Positions 24,501 to 27,424 of a stretch of DNA of 27,424 bases are shown in pieces. The DNA lies in assembly GCA_000969725.1 (NCBI GenBank), contig JXSR01S032097.1. One strand, 5' to 3'. The notes beneath the pieces are model-generated. The model was given only the letters and a program-made list of their open reading frames with translations, did not search any database and was not told the DNA's origin. The position numbers were made by a program, and so were the translations under genes. Each line of letters begins with the position of its first letter. Position 1 is the first letter of the stretch. Origin of the DNA: Ophiothrix spiculata (Eukaryota > Echinodermata > Ophiuroidea > Amphilepidida > Ophiotrichidae).

Positions 24501-26433
24501 TTTTCTAGTGCTGATGAGAATAGTCTGTGAGATTTATGAAAAAATTGTTACAATTGCTCTAAAAAATCACTTGTTTTTGTCAGTAATTTAATATTAACCC
24601 CCAAATTTGTATTATTGGCTCATTTATTTGTATTTTAGCATTCAATATTGCCAGAAAAAATCATCTTTCGTCAGAAATTGTTGTTATTATTTGATTTTAT
24701 ATTAGTATTTTTTAAACTTACAGATTTTTTCTGGGACTTCGAACTTTTTTCTGGGAACGGCGCGGCCGCGTTACCGCGGATTTCGAGGGAAATAGAAAAG
24801 TCCAAATTTGACCTCATGATATATTTTGTACTATCGCACTCTCAGGCATTCAATATTTGTATACTATTGCACTTTCAGGCATTCAATATTTGTATACTAT
24901 TGCACAACATAAAACAAACCTGTATGATATCATGATATAAAATAAATATTGATTGCCTATGAATGTGCAATAGTACAAAATATATCATTCGGTCAAATTT
25001 GGACTGATCCATTTCACTCGTCTTGCACTCTAAGGTAATGTGTTTCATATATGATCACGTTGAGGGCGCTGTAAAATTTTGAAAAAGTGTGCCAGTGGAG
25101 TTTTTAAGCTCTAACTTTAATTCTGTTCCAAGTTCAAAGGATATAAAAAAAAATATGCATTTTCTTTGAAACAATACCTTTCAAATGATACCAAACACAT
25201 GCTATGAAATAAAAGCGCATTTTTATTAGGAGCCCCGCCAGATTTGAAAATGGGTCAAAACATGGAAAACTGTGTTGAAATTTCCCATATAGAGAGGATC
25301 CCAATTTTTGGCATTATTTGGTTGAATTTCGATGTATGTTTTTCATCCATAACTTTGGCATTTGTTACTCATATGAAGTGGTTGACCCCTCATTTTGAAT
25401 GTAATTTTAAAACCTTTCAAGACAAATTAAAATTTCCCAAAACAAATCAAGTTGAAAATTTTGTGAATGTCCCTATCTAAGGCATTCAATATTTGTATAC
25501 TATCCCATCAGTTCTTTATTTGAAATCACAACAGGTGCATCATTACATATTAGATTTTTAATTGTACCACTAAGAATTCTCACCAGAGATCTTGAAGAAA
25601 ACTACCATTGGTGTCCAAGTCAGAACATGGTGCAAAATTTGGGACCCAGGCCACTGCTTCACTAACACATCAGAAAACAGAGCGCCATACTTCTTTGAAT
25701 CTGGTCCTGAAAAGAACTTCTCTTTCAGCCAAGTCCAAGCTGCCACTTTGCTGTCCCTTCCCTGTATTTTGAAAAAAGGGGACAAAGAAAGTGCAGTTGA
25801 TATATAGGATTGATGTATCAAAAAGAAGTTTACAGTTAGTAATGTGCCCCTAATGATCAGCTAAGGGGCACCGTAGTGTAGTGGTTAACAATCTCACCTT
25901 ACACACAGTGGGATCAGGTTTGATTCCAAGGGAGGACTACCTTGCTGGGGTGGAATCTCAGAATCTTTGCCATGATGTCTTTGTCTGACTATGGGAGCAC
26001 AGGGTCAGATATTCTACCTTCTTTAGAATGACATGAAGAATTTAGAGTTGGGTAATTATTTCATGAGAGATCGCCGTCCTTCGGAGGGGACGTAAAGCCA
26101 TTGGTCCAATGTATACAAGAGTCATACTACCTGTAATCGCAGTCAGTAAGTGTAGGATATTCTACCCCTGACTGTTTCCAACCCCATTTCGACCATTTAA
26201 TACTTCAAAATCCACACACTGCTGATACAGTTTATAACTTCTAGCAGTCATCATGAATTGAAGAATTGAAAGAAAAGTAGTTGGAATTGAAGCGAAAACA
26301 ATATCTAGATACTTACATGGAGTAGGCTTTGTAGTGCTTCAAGCGCTGCTTCACTGACCACTTTTCCAATGTCTCCATGGTAATGGACTGCCTCGATGGC
26401 TCCAAATAGGTCCAATTTGTATTCAACACGCAA
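326..26433 (-). CDS. rnf213: RNF213-like (mysterin) gene, internal part, 21 exons
   Basis: Twenty-one exons on the minus strand join into one open frame of 1,423 codons with consistent splice phases at all 20 junctions. The product matches the central part of RNF213, a very large cytosolic protein with a dynein-like ring of six AAA units and a C-terminal E3 ubiquitin ligase module. In vertebrates it is linked to innate defence against intracellular bacteria and viruses, to lipid droplets and to moyamoya disease. Residues 1-419 (exons 1-5) fit the helical arm/linker, about 420-1000 the linker to AAA1 region, and about 1040-1280 AAA2, with P-loop PGVGKT at 1159-1164. The frame ends at residue 1423, just upstream of the expected AAA3 P-loop. 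Start codon, promoter, AAA3-AAA6 and the RING are outside the window. The family call comes from remembered family sequence and the order of many conserved blocks. The exact orthologue or paralogue is not determined, since invertebrates often carry several copies. Confidence 0.93.
501..1283. other. Intron 20-21, no element identified
   Basis: AT-rich intron. The only structure seen is a small perfect hairpin at 928-953 (9-base stem ttgcatatg, 8-base loop) and a C-rich patch at 1011-1060. No coding segment was recognised. Confidence 0.6.
1284..1449 (-). CDS. rnf213: rnf213-like exon 20
   Basis: 166 bases, phase 1 in, phase 2 out; residues 1310-1364. It contains FESAAFQHAFQYLARQNADL, then DDFYFEGDAEGDSRQFLEVL, collinear with the AFQRPYQYL...DLDTFQY...EG block of RNF213. 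The acceptor is gcccttctcag and the donor is CTCAG|gtgagt. Confidence 0.94.
1539..1762. mobile_element. Short inverted-repeat element (MITE-like), 224 bp
   Basis: The ends are inverted repeats of about 30 bases: tgtgatggctcaccccgaaa at the left and, on the opposite strand, tgtgatgactcaccccgaaa at the right, each followed inward by a run of G and then ggggactttgc. There is no coding capacity. It lies in the intron between exons 19 and 20. This is consistent with a non-autonomous DNA transposon. A target duplication is not certain (ttaag occurs near both ends). Confidence 0.8.
2184..2280 (-). CDS. rnf213: rnf213-like exon 19
   Basis: 97 bases, phase 0 in, phase 1 out; residues 1278-1309. It contains VLPFYGLLPSVTCRAPHDVL, the counterpart of the FLDIFPKVTCRPPKEV block in RNF213. 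The acceptor is acacttcag and the donor is GAAG|gtagga. Confidence 0.9.
2281..2864. other. Intron 18-19, nothing identified
   Basis: AT-rich intron without a recognisable element. The open frames seen here have no family resemblance and are ignored. Confidence 0.6.
2865..3011 (-). CDS. rnf213: rnf213-like exon 18 (AAA2, Y-VIEI)
   Basis: 147 bases, phase 0 in and out; residues 1229-1277. It reads VKEGLDHLLFNLLILGGLCN and continues to RKPQDVYVIEITDFAL, matching the RNF213 segment LFKLLIL...LYIVEILE that follows the AAA2 Walker B strand. The acceptor is ctactcag and the donor is CAAGG|gtaagt. Confidence 0.94.
3144..3384 (-). CDS. rnf213: rnf213-like exon 17 (AAA2 P-loop and Walker B)
   Basis: 241 bases, phase 2 in, phase 0 out; residues 1148-1228. 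The Walker A P-loop SSRPGVGKT is at residues 1156-1164 (PGVGKT codons near 3333-3353), with the ATP-binding lysine at 1163. The Walker B position reads IYHLDV, with Asp 1224 followed by Val where a hydrolytic AAA unit has Glu. By order in RNF213 this is AAA2, which binds ATP but is thought not to hydrolyse it; the residues agree. The acceptor is attttttag and the donor is CCTATG|gtaaga. Confidence 0.96.
3432..3571. repeat. Palindromic minisatellite, 22-bp unit
   Basis: A tandem array with a clear 22-base period: units at 3475, 3497, 3519 and 3541, plus a diverged start and a partial unit at 3563. The unit is aggaacggttgttcagaaca followed by at, and contains the near-perfect palindrome ttgttc-n-gaacaa, so the whole array can fold on itself. 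It sits 50 bases upstream (in transcript sense) of the exon 17 acceptor. Confidence 0.9.
3836..4028 (-). CDS. rnf213: rnf213-like exon 16
   Basis: 193 bases, phase 1 in, phase 2 out; residues 1084-1147. It contains YHLVILSSSEREDSSHIVTA (the counterpart of YQLVMVC in RNF213), then LDQYRVAIPGGPPIPQIQQY and a region before the P-loop exon. The acceptor is ttttttgacag and the donor is CACAA|gtgaga. Confidence 0.92.
4385..5085. mobile_element. Possible inverted-repeat element hosting the SINE
   Basis: The left part (ccattatgagacaatgacag, 4390-4409) and the right part read on the minus strand (cattatgagacgatagatga, ending in acagg) are imperfect inverted repeats. The right end, about 5021-5072, has a near-identical inverted copy at 23783-23828. 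This suggests a non-autonomous transposon into which the SINE later inserted. The boundaries are approximate. Confidence 0.45.
4419..4700 (+). mobile_element. tRNA-derived SINE, copy 1
   Basis: The tRNA-like head has a pol III A box (tggccaagtgg, 4427-4437) and B box (ggtcgagtcc, 4481-4490), with an anticodon-loop-like ctcataa between them. It is followed by a body with a core at 4549-4570 (gcttcggagggcacgtaaag) that recurs in a second element near 26080. The 3' end is unclear; it may reach the aataagcgta repeats near 4800-4835. It is inserted in the intron between exons 15 and 16, opposite to the gene's direction. Confidence 0.82.
5186..5321 (-). CDS. rnf213: rnf213-like exon 15
   Basis: 136 bases, phase 0 in, phase 1 out; residues 1039-1083. 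It reads VLLLWRRALSDNLDRVFCLV and then ADLLDYDVSVKAEQQLHNLM, collinear with the LLLRRCL and ADQLSYEV segments of RNF213. The acceptor is ttaatgtag and the donor is ACTG|gtacgt. Confidence 0.95.
5322..5760. other. Intron 14-15, short ggtcca repeats only
   Basis: AT-rich intron. Several scattered ggtccaa motifs occur between 5498 and 5605, some in inverted orientation, but do not form a regular array. Confidence 0.5.
5761..5864 (-). CDS. rnf213: rnf213-like exon 14 (NGRLPTQEEVL)
   Basis: 104 bases, phase 1 in, phase 0 out; residues 1004-1038. It contains NNGRLPTQEEVLICSPSTTL, the counterpart of the LPTYDEVLLCTPATT block of RNF213 at the approach to AAA2. The acceptor is ttatttcag and the donor is AACAG|gtaggc. 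Confidence 0.95.
5865..6418. other. Intron 13-14, nothing identified
   Basis: AT-rich intron. No element or exon was recognised. Confidence 0.6.
6419..6493 (-). CDS. rnf213: rnf213-like exon 13 (GQPNLIV)
   Basis: 75 bases, the shortest exon; phase 1 in and out; residues 979-1003. It contains PPYLNTGQPNLIVRPT, where GQPNLIV is a conserved RNF213 block. The acceptor is gtttttcag and the donor is CAACAG|gtaaaa. Confidence 0.92.
6636..7533. mobile_element. Foldback element with triplet repeats in its arms, ~900 bp
   Basis: The ends are long inverted repeats of about 90 bases: left 6636-6726, right 7440-7533. Each holds cataatattgattttca, then gtagaaccattaaaaacgca, then a cag/ctg triplet run and cttagca. 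A second inverted pair lies inside (ccctatttaaccc near 6770, gggttaaatagggtt near 7381). The interior is AT-rich and non-coding. It lies in the intron between exons 12 and 13. Confidence 0.88.
7534..8397. other. Rest of intron 12-13, nothing identified
   Basis: AT-rich sequence without a recognised element. Confidence 0.5.
8398..8522 (-). CDS. rnf213: rnf213-like exon 12
   Basis: 125 bases, phase 2 in, phase 1 out; residues 937-978. It reads ELNVQLKQLWENHLHSMKKM and then DVEDCLSLEHLGAILYHLSV, matching the RNF213 block with dCLdLEtLGhcLahL. The acceptor is tttccatcag and the donor is GCAA|gtgagt. Its phase fits any of the three repeated donors of the duplicated exon 11. Confidence 0.92.
8741..9221 (-). 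repeat. Tandem partial duplication of exon 11 with its donor
   Basis: Three head-to-tail copies of about 160 bases: 8741-8904, 8905-9063 and 9064-about 9221. The rightmost copy is the coding 3' part of exon 11. The first 97 bases of copies 2 and 3 differ at only two positions, and each copy keeps a GAAGG|gta splice donor. Copy 2 is an open frame joined to exon 11 through a single TAG, which is also the donor site. Copy 1 has a net 5-base insertion near 8800-8815 that shifts its frame. No good acceptor with a pyrimidine tract precedes copies 1 or 2, so they are taken as intronic remnants. Confidence 0.88.
9067..9320 (-). CDS. rnf213: rnf213-like exon 11 (acidic loop)
   Basis: 254 bases, phase 0 in, phase 2 out; residues 853-936. 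It begins ALGLEQTDTDGYVDWCIENE and then enters a strongly acidic region (SDDMSDEEDYGEEIVDGQLE, EEEM) that ends TMKESTQILIEDINEG. The acceptor is ttttttgtag and the donor is GAAGG|gtaggt. Its 3' part is copied twice in tandem in the next intron. The acidic stretch has no close counterpart that I recall in vertebrate RNF213 and probably forms a disordered surface loop. Confidence 0.88.
9446..9688 (-). CDS. rnf213: rnf213-like exon 10
   Basis: 243 bases, phase 0 in and out; residues 772-852. It starts VYVLLSSVKHMCEHRDIDSA, runs through a charged and alanine-rich helical part and ends PVEDRLALAAVE. The acceptor ttctgcag at the right end was preferred to an internal ctttctag, which would bring in a stop codon. 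The donor is GTTGAG|gttagg, a less common but acceptable +3 T. The alignment to vertebrate RNF213 is weaker here; the segment is variable. Confidence 0.87.
9689..10383. other. Intron 9-10, nothing identified
   Basis: AT-rich intron with homopolymer runs. No element was recognised. Confidence 0.6.
10384..10728 (-). CDS. rnf213: rnf213-like exon 9
   Basis: 345 bases, phase 0 in and out; residues 657-771. It includes KLCSAGCILFKEW, VNFGGINLL and CYELNYFTTEQLVLLRQHL, collinear with the RNF213 block that reads fYtaEQLVyL in vertebrates. The acceptor is tttgcaatacag and the donor is CACAG|gtaagg. Confidence 0.94.
10729..11507. other. Intron 8-9 with GC donor
   Basis: A 779-base intron that begins (minus strand) gcaagtgc and ends gcaatacag. 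It is the only GC-AG intron in the set. No repeat element was recognised. Confidence 0.85.
11508..11840 (-). CDS. rnf213: rnf213-like exon 8, ends in a GC splice donor
   Basis: 333 bases, phase 0 in and out; residues 546-656. It begins RDTQRHLFWFREVKESQGSL and continues with a SSLSQAEAINAGGVYTVG stretch, an acidic EDDDEEN loop and YNLETLRDLQSRLTLVAGK, all collinear with RNF213. The coding frame can only join exon 9 in phase 0 at GAG|gcaagt, so the donor is GC, not GT. The acceptor is ctattaatagagag-type: the intron ends aatag before AGAGAT. Confidence 0.92.
11841..12404. other. Intron 7-8, nothing identified
   Basis: AT-rich intron without a recognised element. Confidence 0.6.
12405..12622 (-). 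CDS. rnf213: rnf213-like exon 7 (conserved DLA-ISAGE block)
   Basis: 218 bases, phase 1 in, phase 0 out; residues 473-545. It contains LKVFVDLAMISAGEKPMEID and RVSCFYRAVTGYAPFIFEL, among the best conserved RNF213 segments, and ends in LPKKL as in vertebrate RNF213 (LPRKL). The acceptor is ttccaatag and the donor is CTA|gtaagc. This exon is one of the main reasons for the family call. Confidence 0.95.
12744..13025. repeat. Degenerate 'ctcactagtccaaa' repeats
   Basis: Loosely repeated motifs (ctcactggtccaa, cacactagtcca, ctcactaatccaaa, ctcactagtccaaat, cgagtccaaat), with aaaacaggct between some of them. They suggest a decayed minisatellite in the intron between exons 6 and 7. The period is irregular. 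Confidence 0.55.
13026..13818. other. Rest of intron 6-7, nothing identified
   Basis: No exon or classified element was seen. Confidence 0.5.
13819..13978 (-). CDS. rnf213: rnf213-like exon 6
   Basis: 160 bases, phase 0 in, phase 1 out; residues 420-472. It contains DSLKNFGQKEVDCLRELAMC and GLINWIKKEIQ, matching the RNF213 block just before the LKVFVDLA motif. The acceptor is ctttttgctacag and the donor is CAAG|gtatttgt. Confidence 0.9.
14378..14754. mobile_element. Short inverted-repeat element next to the gap
   Basis: The left end has ggaggggggtactcag with tacggacacatggccaa downstream. The right end, read on the opposite strand, has ggggggggggtactcag with tacggacgcatggccaa downstream. The element is about 375 bases, non-coding and MITE-like. 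Its right end is a run of ten C immediately before the assembly gap. Confidence 0.78.
14755..15414. other. Assembly gap (660 N)
   Basis: Unknown sequence within the intron between exons 5 and 6. It is flanked by a poly-C run at the left and by satellite repeats at the right, so it is probably a collapsed tandem repeat. Open frames crossing it are artefacts. A coding exon of length 3n could be hidden in it. Confidence 0.98.
15415..15920. repeat. Tandem satellite, 130-bp unit
   Basis: Successive units start with aaagttgaaaa or aaagtagaaaa at 15415, 15526, 15656, 15786 and 15907, so spacings are 111, 130, 130 and 121. The unit contains tgacctttgaccccaagg, gtggtcggacgacggggtca, gatcggtggtccaagacgaa and caatttgacacctt. 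The first unit lacks about 19 bases and the last about 9. The array very probably continues into the gap. Confidence 0.92.
15921..16705. other. Intron 5-6, segment between satellite and foldback
   Basis: AT-rich, without a defined element. The motif tatgcaaattaggtact near 15932 recurs near 19603, which suggests related interspersed repeats. Confidence 0.45.
16706..18614. repeat. Giant foldback of aaatggccgccaaaata repeats, 1.9 kb
   Basis: The left arm (16706 to about 17560) holds direct repeats at 174-185-base spacing, each with a ttcaaaatggccgccaaaat core, aagtgccttc-like text in inverted form, and ggagcctgta. The right arm (about 17640-18614) holds the same repeats inverted. Matching pairs (16706 with 18614; agatcatttgccccctat near 16820 with its complement near 18490) give one centre at about 17660. 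The arms are diverged and have no coding content. It lies in the intron between exons 5 and 6. Confidence 0.9.
18615..20729. other. Rest of intron 5-6, interspersed repeat-like DNA
   Basis: A further tttggtggccatcttggatt motif is at about 18758-18778. The region 19460-19830 (tagcatattttg..., accaaatatcattaacgtag, gctccggacaaaattc, gacgagacaaaaaaga) has the look of a dispersed repeat, but only one copy is in view and no family name is assigned. The remainder is AT-rich. Confidence 0.4.
20730..21123 (-). CDS. rnf213: rnf213-like exon 5 (linker)
   Basis: 394 bases, the longest exon here; phase 2 in, phase 0 out; residues 288-419. It is largely helical (MLSILEMFNNVFAPVYNNHL; RIQDYYRVQQQAQAAGEIL) and contains LKGNFKPMEML near its end, resembling the linker of RNF213. 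The acceptor is tatctgccag and the donor is ACAGTA|gtaagt. It is followed by the 6.75-kb intron with the assembly gap. An extra exon of length 3n inside the gap cannot be excluded, because exon 5 ends and exon 6 begins in phase 0. Confidence 0.9.
21124..22074. other. Intron 4-5, nothing identified
   Basis: AT-rich intron. No element was recognised. Confidence 0.55.
22075..22270 (-). CDS. rnf213: rnf213-like exon 4 (linker)
   Basis: 196 bases, phase 1 in, phase 2 out; residues 223-287. It starts VDHDFLNEKL and contains GAGVRPDITFFSHPEEVQAM. The acceptor is ctttttgcag and the donor is AAAAA|gtaatt, which is weak at the last exon bases. The phase match with exons 3 and 5 supports both boundaries. 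No known motif was found. Confidence 0.87.
22378..22674. mobile_element. MITE-like element with tcgtacga motifs, ~295 bp
   Basis: The ends are imperfect inverted repeats: left gctggtttcagactatcctg followed by tcg; right, on the opposite strand, ggtggtttcaaactagctgt followed by cat. The interior carries several gtcgtac/gtacgac words (for example near 22408, 22463, 22479 and 22605). No coding capacity. It lies in the intron between exons 3 and 4. Confidence 0.72.
22675..23358. other. Rest of intron 3-4, nothing identified
   Basis: No exon or classified element was recognised. Confidence 0.5.
23359..23730 (-). CDS. rnf213: rnf213-like exon 3 (linker, coiled-coil segment)
   Basis: 372 bases, phase 1 in and out, giving about 124 residues (99-222). 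The N-terminal half is helical (ATHLLDMAKQIFLSFSAAV). The middle (VDDKAVSASEKKRQADDHTK) and what follows (RLLNARKKELGELQHQRKL) are highly charged with heptad-like leucines, so a coiled coil is likely. The exon ends in TLVTVCAIIPPG. The acceptor is ctcctgtag and the donor is CCAG|gtatttat. Confidence 0.9.
23783..23828 (-). repeat. Inverted copy of the 5021-5072 repeat end
   Basis: tagatgacaggcaaaacaat, followed by aaatattatcttttatt, is the reverse complement of 5026-5062. Only this end fragment is recognisable here. It is probably the terminus of a second copy of the element described at 4385-5085. Confidence 0.75.
24261..24330. repeat. Two-copy direct repeat, 39-bp period
   Basis: atcatgattacagtgatttg, followed by agccgtgcaa, occurs at 24261 and again at 24300 without mismatch over 30 bases. 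Confidence 0.9.
24350..25506. mobile_element. Nested direct and inverted repeats, probable transposon remnant
   Basis: A ~115-base direct repeat occurs at 24350-24466 and 24908-25022 (both from cat[g/a]aaacaaacctgt to tttcactcgtc). The segment 24797-24840 is an inverted copy of part of it (about 24964-25006). The word tcaggcattcaatatttgta, followed by tactattgcac, is repeated in tandem at 24842 and 24875 (33-base period) and appears once more at about 25481-25505. There is no coding capacity. It lies in the intron between exons 2 and 3. Confidence 0.75.
25584..25761 (-). CDS. rnf213: rnf213-like exon 2 (linker)
   Basis: 178 bases, phase 0 in, phase 1 out; residues 40-98, starting GRDSKVAAWTWLKEKF and containing QWPGSQILHHVL. 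The acceptor is tttcaaaatacag and the donor is TCTG|gtgag. A second AG 10-11 bases into the exon would be a weaker acceptor and would shift the frame. The Trp-rich helical character fits the RNF213 arm region. No catalytic motif is present. Confidence 0.85.
25865..26220 (+). mobile_element. tRNA-derived SINE, copy 2
   Basis: The head has an A-box-like tagtgtagtgg (25874-25884) and a B-box-like ggtttgattcc (25918-25928). The body has the core ccttcggaggggacgtaaag (26078-26097), followed by gguccaatg-type sequence, matching the core of the element near 4549. The heads of the two SINEs differ, so they are different subfamilies sharing a core. It lies in the intron between exons 1 and 2, opposite to the gene. 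Confidence 0.75.
26317..26433 (-). CDS. rnf213: rnf213-like exon 1 of window (linker)
   Basis: 117 bases, phase 0 in and out, 39 residues beginning LRVEYKLDLF. The acceptor on the minus strand is a cctgcag and the donor is CAT|gtaagt, a strong match to consensus. The exon has no recognisable motif and is predicted helical (EAALEALQSLL). It is accepted because it joins in frame to exon 2 and both splice sites are good. The next exon upstream in the gene lies to the right of the window. Confidence 0.75.
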
Positions 26434-27424
26434 CTGCAGGGTTAACAAAAATTGCAAGAATTACCAGTACTTCTAATGAAATATCCTCCCAGTATACTAT
26501 AACAAAAGTTTTAAGCAGTCTTGTTTGTGCCATTAATTGCCTCCCCCCCCTCCCAAAAAAAAAAAATGTTATGTTGCCTTTAAGTGAATTTTTTGTAAAG
26601 TCAGTTTGGTTGGTCAAGATTTTTTTTTTACTTTTCCCGAAGGAGATTTTGACCTTTAACCCAATTTTGGCCAGATTTAAGTTCGGTCAGAAAAGGACAA
26701 CAAAACAATTTTTTGTCCTTAACATGAACTCCCAAATGCACTACCGAGGTCCTAATCTCTAAAAATACTACTACTACAGAAGCACCAAAAGTAATCATTT
26801 AAGGATACTGGTACATATCAAACCTTTCAACCATTGTAACATTAAAAGATTATATTCATATTTAGTATTATTAAATGGGTACAAGTTGCAATTCATTTTT
26901 TTTTAAATATGGATTTTATGATGTATAGTAACCTATTATGGATTTTGAAATATGTCTCTTAGCTGACATGTTGGTGAATGGACCTATGTTCTGCAAAACA
27001 GCAGTATAACCTAGTACAAATGCTTCACAAAATGTCTGTAAAACATTTTCAATTTAAGTAGAATTCATACTCAATGCAAATACACCAAACATATGTAGCT
27101 GGGAGTTTTGAGCAGTTCTGATAGAGTGACATAAAAACAACATTAAAACAAACCAAGTTGAGAAAAGCTTAACTTTAAATTGCCTTTTCATGTTGTTGAC
27201 TGCCGCTGTCAGTTTGGGTTTTGAGTGTGAAATTATTTGTAATACCCTTAGGCCAAAAAAAAAGTTTGTTTCTGGTAACATGCTTGAAAAGTACAATGCA
27301 GTATGCGCTTTTTTATTTTTTACTTTTTAAAAATGCAATGCGATATGCGCTTTTTCTTTTTTCCCTTTTTTTATACAAAAAATGCTAACTTGATCAGCTG
27401 ATATTCAGACTGTAAAGCCACGAA
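26434..27424. other. Intron upstream of exon 1, short direct repeat
   Basis: AT-rich sequence with homopolymer runs. A two-copy direct repeat, caatgc-n-gtatgcgctttttt and caatgcgatatgcgcttttt, lies at about 27294-27355. No exon was recognised; the upstream part of the gene lies beyond the right edge. Confidence 0.55.

Noticed and set aside
24350..25022. LTR retrotransposon with short LTRs
   Set aside because: The direct repeats are about 115 bases, lack tg...ca ends, and enclose inverted copies of the same module with no coding sequence.

Overview
This window is animal (eukaryotic) nuclear DNA. It is AT-rich and crowded with interspersed repeats. It carries the middle part of one large gene, spread over many short exons on the minus strand and read from right to left. 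Joining 21 exons by their splice sites and reading phases gives one uninterrupted reading frame of 4,269 bases (1,423 codons). The assembled protein matches the central region of RNF213 (mysterin), the giant AAA+ ATPase and E3 ubiquitin ligase. The match is strongest from the third quarter of the window leftwards and includes the segments LKVFVDLA-ISAGE, GQPNLIV, LPT-EEVL-C, the P-loop PGVGKT, Y-VIEI and NPSW-ELR-FA-FL. Neither end of the gene is present: the first exon enters in phase 0 at the right, and the last leaves in phase 0 at the left, just before the part of RNF213 that holds the catalytically active AAA3 and AAA4 units. The RING module lies outside the window.

Layout from right to left. 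Positions 26433 to 20730 hold five exons of the N-terminal arm/linker, which is helical with one coiled-coil stretch. Positions 20729 to 13979 are one long intron of 6.75 kb. It contains a 1.9-kb foldback built from repeats with an 'aaatggccgccaaaata' core, a 130-bp tandem satellite, an assembly gap (14755-15414, all N) and a small inverted-repeat element that abuts the gap. Positions 13978 to 5186 hold ten exons of the linker and start of the AAA ring. They include an acidic loop whose exon has been partly duplicated in tandem into the next intron, and an intron with a GC donor. Positions 5185 to 326 hold six exons covering AAA2 and the region just after it.

The organism is probably a marine invertebrate. 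An ambulacrarian (sea urchin, sea star or acorn worm) is my best guess, from the tRNA-derived SINEs with a 'cttcggagg..acgtaaagc' core, the abundance of short inverted-repeat elements and the RNF213-type gene. The sequence alone does not settle this. No other protein gene, functional RNA gene or prokaryotic feature was found; the remaining open frames are intronic or run through repeats and the gap.

The most unusual features are the tandem duplication of the acidic-loop exon together with its splice donor, the AAA2 unit with an intact P-loop but no Walker B glutamate, the GC-AG intron, and several foldback elements that would form long double-stranded RNA in the pre-mRNA.
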